Shown: one piece after another, positions 35,162-42,610 of the stretch
Numbering within the stretch: the first letter of the stretch is position 1
Layout of the letters: every line of letters begins with the position of its first letter
Assembly: GCF_000425745.1 (NCBI RefSeq)
Contig: NZ_AUEA01000017.1
Span: forward strand, 31,744-95,743
Reading direction: 5' to 3'
DNA from: Pseudomonas cremoricolorata DSM 17059 = NBRC 16634
Lineage (GTDB): Bacteria; Pseudomonadota; Gammaproteobacteria; Pseudomonadales; Pseudomonadaceae
DNA length: 64,000 nucleotides
The notes under the pieces: generated by a model
Seen by the model: the letters and a program-made list of their open reading frames with translations, nothing else
Database searches by the model: none
What the model was told of the DNA's origin: nothing
Position numbers and translations under genes: made by a program

Positions 35162-36720
35162 GCCAGCGCACCCTCTACCCGGTTACGGCCTGCAGCCTTA
35201 GCCCGGTAGAGCGCTTCATCCGCCAAGCCCAGCAAGGTCGTCAGATCTTGCTGGGTTTGTGCTGTGTGTACGGCAATGCCGATGCTCACCGTAACCGGAG
35301 TGCTATCACCGCCGAACGGCGGCAGCGCCGCCACTGCCTGGCGAATCCGCTCTGCCAGCCAATAGGCGCCGGCCAGGTCGGTTTCCGGCAGCACCACCTG
35401 AAACTCCTCGCCGCCATAGCGCGCCGCCAGATCGGCAGGTCGCCTGATGCAGCGCTGCAGGGTCAGCGCCACCTCGCGCAGGGCATGGTCGCCGCCGGCA
35501 TGGCCATGGCGCTGGTTGAAGGCCTTGAAGTCATCGACATCGATCATCAGCACCGCCAGCGGCTGCGCATTGCGCTGGGCGCGCGCCCATTCCTGGCGTA
35601 ACACCTGATCCAGACGTCGGCGGTTGGCGAGGCCGGTCAGGCCATCGGTGGCCGCCAGCGCTTCGAGGTTCTGTTCGGCCACCTGACGCCGGCGCAATTC
35701 GCGGCCCAGCAGCAGGCTCAGCCAGAGGATCGCCACGCACAACACGCCTGTGGCACCCCCGACCAGCATCGCCGTGCGTCGCCAGGGCGCGAACACTTCA
35801 TCCACTGAATGCACCACCAGCACGATCAGCGGCAGGTCGGCGACCTTGGCGAAGGTGTACATGCGCCGCTCGCCGTTACGTTCTGCCGAAGGGGCGATGA
35901 AACTACCGTTGTGCTCGCTGATGATGCGCTGGAAGTTGGGCCGTGCGCCGTAGTTGCTGCCCACCTGCGGGTCGCCCGGGCGGACAGGTTGGCGCGCGAG
36001 CAACTGGCCATCGAGGTTGAACAGGTTGACGCTGCTGTCTTCGCCCACGTCCAGGCGCTTGAACAGCTCGTCGAAGTACGACAGGCGCAGCGCCCCGGCA
36101 GCGATGCCGAGAAACTCGCCATGCTCGCCGGAAATGCGCCGGGTGAAACTGATGCACCAGTCCAGATCGCCCAGGCGCGCCTTGAACGGCGGACTGATCA
36201 ACAGCCCGAGCCCCGGCTGGCGCTGGTGCGTCTGAAACGGCGCGGTGTCGGCAAAATTGGCCTGGCGTGGCGTGCTGCTGGTGGAGTCGCCGCGCACCTC
36301 GCCGTTGCCATCGAGCCAGAGGATGTCGCCGCGCACTGGCGTGGTGAAGGCCTGGCTGAACAGAATCTGCTGGCGCAGTTCGGGCGGCAGACGCAGCAGC
36401 TCCGGGTGCTTGACGCCCCAGATCACCCCGCGCAGCGATTGGTCGTAAAGCTCGACGTTGCGCAGGATGTCGCTTTCGATGAGCTGCACGATGTTGTTCG
36501 ACCCGCGGATCGCCGCCTGCTCGACGCCATCGCGCTCGCGCGCCAACAGGTAGCCGACGATGCTGACGATGGCCAGCACCGCAAGGCAGCTACCCAGGCT
36601 CAGCGACAGCTCCGGACGAGACTTGAACACGGCGAACAAAGCGCTAGGCGAGGGCAACGGCAGGCTCACGGTTCTATAACCCTGCAAAGCGTGCGGGGTT
36701 GCGGTGAAGGAAGGCGCCAT
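35158..36720 (-). CDS. Membrane-bound diguanylate cyclase with periplasmic sensor
   Basis: 520 residues. A first transmembrane helix (about 39-60) and a second (316-339) enclose a roughly 255-residue periplasmic dCACHE/PDC-like sensor. The cytoplasmic GGDEF domain has an intact GGEEF active site (436-440) and an inhibitory I-site RPAD (427-430) exactly five residues earlier. It should make c-di-GMP from GTP with product feedback control in response to an unknown periplasmic ligand. I chose the ATG at 36720; an in-frame TTG lies at 36747. There is no EAL domain. It lies about 10 kb from the adhesin genes, whose products c-di-GMP often controls. Confidence 0.9.
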   Translation of the reverse strand: MAPSFTATPHALQGYRTVSLPLPSPSALFAVFKSRPELSLSLGSCLAVLAIVSIVGYLLARERDGVEQAAIRGSNNIVQLIESDILRNVELYDQSLRGVIWGVKHPELLRLPPELRQQILFSQAFTTPVRGDILWLDGNGEVRGDSTSSTPRQANFADTAPFQTHQRQPGLGLLISPPFKARLGDLDWCISFTRRISGEHGEFLGIAAGALRLSYFDELFKRLDVGEDSSVNLFNLDGQLLARQPVRPGDPQVGSNYGARPNFQRIISEHNGSFIAPSAERNGERRMYTFAKVADLPLIVLVVHSVDEVFAPWRRTAMLVGGATGVLCVAILWLSLLLGRELRRRQVAEQNLEALAATDGLTGLANRRRLDQVLRQEWARAQRNAQPLAVLMIDVDDFKAFNQRHGHAGGDHALREVALTLQRCIRRPADLAARYGGEEFQVVLPETDLAGAYWLAERIRQAVAALPPFGGDSTPVTVSIGIAVHTAQTQQDLTTLLGLADEALYRAKAAGRNRVEGALA

Positions 36721-36859
36721 TCTAGGCAAGCGCAGATTGTCGGACAACCACTACCGGAGCATGACCCAAGGATGTCAATGCGCCTGAGCCACCCTCGCAC
36801 CAACCGCCGTGACGCCAGCCGCGGCGAAGCGCAACGGCTGCGCCAGGGCGGCAGATGAC

Positions 36860-38191
36860 TCAGAACACGTTGATCGGATAATCGACGATGACCCGCACTT
36901 CGTCGTTGTCCCGGTCGACCGAGGAATAGCCGCGACTACCGCGGTGGCTGGCATAGCGCAGCAACACCGAGAGGTCCTTGGCAGCGCCTTGCTGGACCAC
37001 GTACTTCACATCCAGGTCGCGCTCCCAGTGCCGCGCATCCTTGCCATCGGCGCTGTACCAGCTGCCATAGCCAACGCTGTCGGCATTCGCTCGGGTGAGG
37101 TCGAGGGTGCCGCGCGAGTACGACACGGTCGAAGTCAGCCCCGGCACGCCGAGGCCGGCGAAGTCGTAGGCGTACTGCAGTTTCCACGAGCGTTCGTGGG
37201 GGCCGTTGAAGTCTGAGTACATCCGCGAGTTGTCGAGGAACACGCTGTCGCCCTGGTTGATGTAGTCGAACGGCGTGTCGCCATTGACCCGCTGGTAGGC
37301 GGCAGTGACGCTGTGCGCGCCGGCGGCGACGATCAGGTGCAGGCTGAAGGTGGTGTTGTCGATGTCACCGAGCAGCGACTTGCCGGTGTCCTCGGTGCGG
37401 TACAGGTTCAACCCGGGGTTGAGGCTGAGCTGATCGTTGACCACGTAGGTGTATTCGAGGTTGAGGTAGTGCTGGCGCCAGATGTCCTTGAGCTCTGCGC
37501 TGTACAGGCTGGCACTGAAAGCATCGGTGCCGCTCCAGGTGCCGCCGGCCCAGTTCAGGTGGTCGCTGTGACGACCCTCTGGCAGGCTCGCATAGAAGCT
37601 GTCGATACGGCGGTGGCCGCTCTGGTTGTAGGGCTTGGTGAAGCTGGCCTGGCCGGCTTCGAGCAGCAGGCCGTCGAGCGAGGTGTTGCTCAGGCTGACG
37701 CCGCGGAAGGTCTGCGGCAGCATGCGGGTTTCGCCGCCGGCGATCACCGGGTTGTTGATGAACAGATCGCCAGCCTTGAGCTCGGTGTCGAAGGCGCGCA
37801 GCTTGAGCGCCGCGCCGGCGGTGGAGAACGAGCGCGGCGCGGCGCCGAGTTCGCCATCGCTGCGCTGGTTCAGCGGCAGGATGCTGCTGCCGGCATGGCC
37901 GCCGCCGCCATCGAGCTTCAGGCCGAGCATGGCGAAGGCGTCGACACCGACACCCACCGTGCCCTCGGTATAGCCCGACTCGAAGCGCGCCACCGCACCC
38001 TGGCCCCACTCGCGGTTGTCATGCACGCCCGCGTCGAGCTGGTTGCGATGGAAGTAGGCATTGCGCAGTTTGATGTTCAGCGAAGAGCCGGCCACGAAGC
38101 CTTCCTGGGGGGCATCGTCGGCCAAGGCATGAACAGGCATCGTTGCAGCCATTGCAACGAATAGCGGGGTGTAGCGGAACGCGGACAGCAC
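36860..38191 (-). CDS. OprD-family outer-membrane porin
   Basis: 443 residues with a signal peptide (LSAFRYTPLFVAMAATMPVHA) and the OprD-family start of the mature barrel (GFVAGSSLNIKLRNAYFHR). It has the 18-strand-type repeats and the C-terminal VRVIVDYPINVF. OprD porins take up small organic or amino acids; the substrate here is not predictable. AAGGAG sits eight bases before a GTG at 38191, which I take as the start. Confidence 0.9.
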   Translation of the reverse strand: MLSAFRYTPLFVAMAATMPVHALADDAPQEGFVAGSSLNIKLRNAYFHRNQLDAGVHDNREWGQGAVARFESGYTEGTVGVGVDAFAMLGLKLDGGGGHAGSSILPLNQRSDGELGAAPRSFSTAGAALKLRAFDTELKAGDLFINNPVIAGGETRMLPQTFRGVSLSNTSLDGLLLEAGQASFTKPYNQSGHRRIDSFYASLPEGRHSDHLNWAGGTWSGTDAFSASLYSAELKDIWRQHYLNLEYTYVVNDQLSLNPGLNLYRTEDTGKSLLGDIDNTTFSLHLIVAAGAHSVTAAYQRVNGDTPFDYINQGDSVFLDNSRMYSDFNGPHERSWKLQYAYDFAGLGVPGLTSTVSYSRGTLDLTRANADSVGYGSWYSADGKDARHWERDLDVKYVVQQGAAKDLSVLLRYASHRGSRGYSSVDRDNDEVRVIVDYPINVF

Positions 38192-38283
38192 CGGTGAGAG
38201 CTCCTTTGCAGGTGACGTCGAACAGCACGCCAAGATGCTTTCACCCTGCTGGATAACCGCCTCCCTGCGCCTGCGCGAACATG

Positions 38284-38307
38284 AAAAAGCCGCTGTCTGG
38301 CAGCGGC
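38284..38307 (-). terminator. Rho-independent terminator of the small secreted-protein gene
   Basis: On the minus strand, GCCGCTG, five loop bases and CAGCGGC (38307-38289) are followed directly by TTTTTC (38288-38283). This classical structure is about 80 bp after the stop at 38386. Confidence 0.87.
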
Positions 38308-38385
38308 CATGCAGGCTAACACGCGGGGGACTCAGTGCAACCGTAGGTTGCAGGAAAACTGCCCGGCGTGTCGTGCGCGCTGTGA

Positions 38386-38598
38386 TCAGCTGTCGACGTG
38401 ATCGTCCGCCTGAACCTTCGAAGCGGTCTGCTGCGCGTCTTTTGCCACGTCGCGCTGCTGCGCGAAAAGCGCTTCGGCGTGTTCGGCCACGGCTTGGTTG
38501 CGCGCGGCGAACACCGGGGACTCTTCGGCGAAGGCCAGGGGCGACAACAACACCGAAGACAGAACGAAGACGCTGGCAAGACCCATACTGTTGGACAT
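38386..38598 (-). CDS. Small secreted hypothetical protein, 70 residues
   Basis: A clear signal peptide (MSNSMGLASVFVLSSVLLSP, cleavage near LAFA) is followed by a short, Ala/Gln-rich, probably helical mature part of about 46 residues ending in DDHVDS. AAGAAGG precedes the ATG and a canonical terminator follows, so the gene is probably real. I recognise no named domain; small helical periplasmic proteins of this sort are common in pseudomonads. Confidence 0.75.
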   Translation of the reverse strand: MSNSMGLASVFVLSSVLLSPLAFAEESPVFAARNQAVAEHAEALFAQQRDVAKDAQQTASKVQADDHVDS

Positions 38599-38773
38599 GA
38601 TGTAACTACCTTCTTGCTTGGCAAGTGCTATGTGAACGCCACTACGGTAGTCCCTGGAAAGGGGCGGAAACAGCGTCAGGTTGAATAAGCACTGTTGCAG
38701 AAAAGGTAAAGATACCGGCCCGTTCGCCGCACGATCGACGGCAAACCCGCGTCGTTGAGCGGCGCAGGCGGTG

Positions 38774-39508
38774 TCAGAAGCCGATGAAGGCGTAATGCGC
38801 GGAGGGTTGTGCGGTGAGCTGTACGCCCAGGGCGGCCAGGTCATGGCTGATGGCCGGGTCTTCGATGTGCAGTTGCCATGCCTGCGCGCAGGCGGGCACG
38901 TCCTGCTGCAAGGCGTTGGCCAGAGCGGCCATGTCTGGCAGCCAGGCGGTGAATCCATTGCCCTTGAGCGCGCTGGTGGTCATGCCCAGGGCCTGGCACA
39001 CCGCGACCTTGGCTGCGATGTCGTCGCGGTCGGCCTGACGCGAGGCTTCGATCAAGGCGCGCAAGTGCGGGTCGACGGCGATCTGCCCGTGGATCAACTG
39101 CGGGCCCTGCTCCCAGGCTTCGCTGGGGCAGTCCTTGTTTTCGGGACGCAGCGGGATGTGCGGGTTGATTTCCATGGGGTAGATGCGGCACACCAATGGC
39201 CGATCCTCATAGATGCCGCAGCGGTCGGCAGCGTCCAGGTGCAGGCAGCGTCCGGGGTTGAACGCGGCGAAGGTCACCGACACACGCACCTCGCCCGCCC
39301 CACAGGGCACCGCCAGCGAGCGGCGCAGCACGTGTTCGCGCTGCTCGACCGGCATGCCTGGCCCATCGCTGACAAAGCCTTCGATGAGCACGATCACCTG
39401 GCCGCCGCGAGCGGCCCACTGGCGGGTTTCTTCGAGGGTCAGCGGCACATGGTGGCCGCTGCAGCACTTGCCACAGCCGGTGCAGGCGAAGCGCAACGCG
39501 GCGCTCAC
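38774..39508 (-). CDS. YkgJ-family cysteine-cluster protein
   Basis: 244 residues with the YkgJ (UPF0153) cysteine cluster: CTGCGKCC near the N-terminus and further Cys in RCLHLDAADRCGIYEDRPLVC-type context (given here in outline). This is thought to bind a metal, and function is unknown. It starts with GTG inside the stop codon of the upstream small secreted-protein gene (GTGA), so translation is coupled. The C-terminal half lacks cysteines and looks like a separate helical region. Confidence 0.87.
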   Translation of the reverse strand: MSAALRFACTGCGKCCSGHHVPLTLEETRQWAARGGQVIVLIEGFVSDGPGMPVEQREHVLRRSLAVPCGAGEVRVSVTFAAFNPGRCLHLDAADRCGIYEDRPLVCRIYPMEINPHIPLRPENKDCPSEAWEQGPQLIHGQIAVDPHLRALIEASRQADRDDIAAKVAVCQALGMTTSALKGNGFTAWLPDMAALANALQQDVPACAQAWQLHIEDPAISHDLAALGVQLTAQPSAHYAFIGF

Positions 39509-39816
39509 GACTTGCCCGCGGTCCACTCGCTGACGAAGGCCTTCTGCACGCGGCGGTCGTACAGGCACAGCTCGGTGCCGGTGCGGCCCTTCATGTATTT
39601 CTGCGGGTATACGCCTTCGATGAGCATGGCGCTGTAGCCGACCTGGTCGTCGAACTCGGCTGGCTTGCCGCGGGCGTGGGCATCCTTGAACTGGCTGGCG
39701 GCCAGGCAACTCTTGAGCATCAGTTGGCGGTGTTCGTTCCAGGCCTGGCTGCTGGAGGCATGGGCAGCGCCGCTGGCGAGGGCGCAGGTGATCAGGATGG
39801 AGCAGAAAAACTTCAT
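39505..39816 (-). CDS. Small exported hypothetical protein, 103 residues
   Basis: A signal peptide (MKFFCSILITCALASGAAHA) and a mature part of about 83 residues with two cysteines (KSCLAASQF, ELCLYDRR) that could form a disulfide. Its stop overlaps the GTG start of the YkgJ gene, which suggests the two are made together. I do not recognise a family. An in-frame start 21 bp further upstream (MNEPVSR) is possible. Confidence 0.75.
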   Translation of the reverse strand: MKFFCSILITCALASGAAHASSSQAWNEHRQLMLKSCLAASQFKDAHARGKPAEFDDQVGYSAMLIEGVYPQKYMKGRTGTELCLYDRRVQKAFVSEWTAGKS

Positions 39817-39910
39817 ACGCGATACCGGCTCATTCATCTGAAGACGTTGAATTATGCCCGACCCGTGTCAGTCAGCAACCCCACGGTTATGTCGCCAGGT
39901 ATCAGAAGGC

Positions 39911-40810
39911 TCAATGCTCGGCGAATACCACGCTGCGCGCCGCTACTAGCAAACACTCGGTCAGCTCGGGCGAGGAGAACTTGGTCAGAATCGCGTTGGC
40001 CCCGGCCAGGCGGGCCTTTTCGCCGCTCATGGTGCTGTCCAGCGAGGTGTGCAGCAGCACGTACAGGTGCTTGAAATCCGGGCTCTCGCGCAGGGTGCGG
40101 GTGAACGCATAACCGTCCATCTCGGACATTTCGATGTCCGACACCACGATATTGATTTCCAGCGCCGTGCCTTGCAGCTCCAGCAACAACTCGATGGCTT
40201 CCTTGGCGCTGCGCGCGGTGTGGCAGTCGATACCCAGGTTGCGCAAGGTGTGGATCGACTGCTGCAGGGCCACCTGACTGTCGTCGACCACCAGGATATT
40301 GGCGGCAGCGAACAGGCTGGCGGCGTCCTCGTCGAGCGATTGCGGCGCCGGGGCCGGCGGTGGCGGGGCGATGCCGTGGATGACCTTTTCGATGTCCAGC
40401 ACCTGCACCAGTTGGTCGTCGACGCGGGTCACGCCGGTGATGAACGAGCGACTGCCCGAGGCATAGGGCGGCGGTTTGATGTCGGTGGCCCGACAATGAA
40501 TGATGCGCACCACCGTCTGCACGTGCAGGGCCTGGCGCGAGCGGCTGATCTCGGTGACGATCAGGCAGCCGTCGTCGGGCTGCTCCAGCGGCCGTTCACC
40601 GATGGCGCGGGCCAGGTCGATCACCGACAGTGGATTGCCGCGCAGGGTCGCCACGCCCTTCACATGGGGGTGGGCTTCGGGCAACCGAGTCAGGCTCGGG
40701 CAGGGAATGATTTCGCTGACCTTGAGCAGGTTGATCGCCATCAGCTTGCCGCTGCGCAGGGTGAACAACAGCAGCGACAGCGAGTCGGCACGGGCGGTTT
40801 GGGAGGCCAT
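39911..40810 (-). CDS. cheV: Chemotaxis adaptor CheV
   Basis: 299 residues: a CheW-like domain (about 10-150, LLLFTLRSGKLMAINLLKVSE and then VKGVATLRGNPLSVIDLA) fused to a receiver domain (about 170-295). The receiver has the acidic pair VVDDS, the phosphoacceptor in VSDIEMSEMDG and a TKFSSPE lysine. CheV couples chemoreceptors to CheA, and its receiver can be phosphorylated for adaptation. No other che genes are adjacent, as is usual for cheV in pseudomonads. Confidence 0.95.
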   Translation of the reverse strand: MASQTARADSLSLLLFTLRSGKLMAINLLKVSEIIPCPSLTRLPEAHPHVKGVATLRGNPLSVIDLARAIGERPLEQPDDGCLIVTEISRSRQALHVQTVVRIIHCRATDIKPPPYASGSRSFITGVTRVDDQLVQVLDIEKVIHGIAPPPPAPAPQSLDEDAASLFAAANILVVDDSQVALQQSIHTLRNLGIDCHTARSAKEAIELLLELQGTALEINIVVSDIEMSEMDGYAFTRTLRESPDFKHLYVLLHTSLDSTMSGEKARLAGANAILTKFSSPELTECLLVAARSVVFAEH

Positions 40811-41046
40811 CGGGCGACCTTTGCAAAAAGAGGGAATGTCTGGTTATCGGCGCGAGGACGGGGGGCTTTAGCGGGCGATGTCCGGTCGTGCCTGCCTTGC
40901 GTTATTTAGATTGCCTGGAGAGGTCGGCCAGACACTGCAATTCATTCCCCAAGCTCCCGAGGTGATGGGACATGAACCTGTTGACTGAATGGTCAAAACC
41001 AGAAAGTGTCGGGTTGTTCTCACGGCCCGGTTTCGCCTGGCGGCGA

Positions 41047-41070
41047 CCGACTTTTGAGGGCAAAAGTCGG
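41047..41070. repeat. Perfect palindromic hairpin
   Basis: CCGACTTTTG (41047-41056) and its exact reverse complement CAAAAGTCGG (41061-41070) flank a four-base loop AGGG. Confidence 0.75.
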
Positions 41071-41162
41071 CAAAACCCTATGCTCCACCAGCCGGCCCTG
41101 CACTGCGCTGCGCTCCGTTTCGGGTCCCCTGCGTTCCGGCACTCTTCAGGCCAGCGCGGGCA

Positions 41163-41181
41163 AGGGTTGCTGTGCAACCCT
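41163..41181. repeat. Second perfect hairpin in the cheV-lapJ gap
   Basis: AGGGTTGC (41163-41170), loop TGT, GCAACCCT (41174-41181). Confidence 0.7.
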
Positions 41182-41425
41182 AACACCTCGCGTCCTCGGC
41201 TGCGCCTCGGGTGCGCTGCGCGCACGGCCCTACAAGCACCTCCTCTCCGGCCGGCTACAGTCGCGGTCTGTGTCGCCTGAGCGATTGGTGTACAAAAAAC
41301 GCTTGGCCGATGTTGTCGCGATCAGTCATTAAGATGGCTTTGAACAGCCTAATGATTCAGGTTTCCCCGGTCGCCGCCGCTCAGCGGCTCAGCCTCGTCA
41401 TGACCGGCATCGCCGCCACCACCCC

Positions 41426-42610
41426 CTACCGCTCCCGCAACGCCTCCCGCGCGCGATTCATCGGTTTGATCAGGTAATCGAGAATGGTCTTCTCGCCGGT
41501 GCGGATATCCACCGTCGCGACCATGCCGGGGGTGATGGCAAATTCCTTGCCGGCCTTGTTGCGCAGGCTGTCGTGCTCGGTGCGGATGAACACCCGGTAG
41601 TAGTAGATCTCGGGCTTGACCTCGTCCTGCAAGGTGTCTGGCGAGATGCCCACCACCTGACCGTCGAGGCTGCCGTACACCGAATAGTCGTAGGCGCTGA
41701 TCTTCACTTTGGCGGCTTGTTCGGGGTGGATGAAGGCGATGTCCCGCGGCGAGATGCGCGCCTCGATCAGCAGCCGTTCGTCCATCGGCACGATCTTCAT
41801 CACCTGGCCACCCGGCTGCACCACGCCGCCGAGGGTGTTGACCTCGATGTCCTTGACGATGCCGCGCACCGGCGAGCGCAGGGTCAGGCGGGTCAGCGAG
41901 TCGTTGCGTCCGCGGATCACCGCCTTGAGGCTGTCGGCCTCGGCGCTGGCCTTGGCCAGCTCTTCGCGGGCGCGTACCAGGTAGTCCGAACGGGCTTCGG
42001 TGGCCTTGAGCTCCAGTTCCGAGCGCTGGCGGTTCAGGCGAATCACCTCGACGCGGCTGGAGGCGCCGAGCTTGGCCAGGTTCTCGGTGATCTGCAGTTC
42101 GCTGCGCACCAGGCGCAGCGAATCCTGAATACCGGCCAAGGTCTGTTCCAGGCCCTGGCGGCGGGTCTTGTACAGCGCCGTTTCCGCCTCGGTCAGCTCG
42201 GTGGAGTCGGCCAGGCTGGCGGGAAACTGCAACGGCTTGCCGCTGACTTCGGCGCGCAGCCGGGCGACGCTGGCCAGAGCGGCGCGGTACTTGGCCTCGC
42301 TTTCGCCGACGTTGGATTCGCTTTTGGTCGGGTCGAGCTGGGCCAATACCTGATCGCGCTGCACGCGGTCACCCTCGGCGACGTTCATCTGCGCGATGAT
42401 GCCGCCTTCGAACGACTGGATCACCTGTTCCCGCGAGCTGGGAATCACCTTGCCGGTGCCGGTGGACACCTCGACCACCTCGAACCACGCCGCCCAGGCC
42501 AGGAAGGCGGCGAGCATCAGCGCGCAGACGATGATGATCCGCCCGGCACGCAGCACGGCGTGATCATCCTGGCCGTCGAGGTAGGATGCGGGCAGGCTGT
42601 CGCGGCTCAT
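41426..42610 (-). CDS. lapJ: Type I secretion membrane-fusion protein (HlyD family), LapJ-like
   Basis: 394 residues: a short cytoplasmic N-terminus, one transmembrane helix (about 23-44), the HlyD start of the periplasmic part (VVEVSTGTGKVIPSS), a long coiled coil (about 100-230) and a C-terminal beta-barrel region (RSPVRGIVKDIEVNTLGGVV, then ARISPRDIAFIHPEQ). It links the ABC transporter to TolC. It overlaps the ABC gene by 4 bp (ATGA). The name is by analogy with lapHIJ beside lapF in P. putida, as I recall it. Confidence 0.92.
   Translation of the reverse strand: MSRDSLPASYLDGQDDHAVLRAGRIIIVCALMLAAFLAWAAWFEVVEVSTGTGKVIPSSREQVIQSFEGGIIAQMNVAEGDRVQRDQVLAQLDPTKSESNVGESEAKYRAALASVARLRAEVSGKPLQFPASLADSTELTEAETALYKTRRQGLEQTLAGIQDSLRLVRSELQITENLAKLGASSRVEVIRLNRQRSELELKATEARSDYLVRAREELAKASAEADSLKAVIRGRNDSLTRLTLRSPVRGIVKDIEVNTLGGVVQPGGQVMKIVPMDERLLIEARISPRDIAFIHPEQAAKVKISAYDYSVYGSLDGQVVGISPDTLQDEVKPEIYYYRVFIRTEHDSLRNKAGKEFAITPGMVATVDIRTGEKTILDYLIKPMNRAREALRER

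Larger units (their letters stand above)
40811..41425. other. Gene-free region with hairpins between cheV and lapJ
   Basis: 615 bp with no convincing gene; the short open frames do not match any family and lack ribosome-binding sites. It contains two strong hairpins (annotated separately) and a lower-GC tail (41281-41370). The composition and palindromes suggest an accumulated repeat or a decayed element. Confidence 0.6.
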
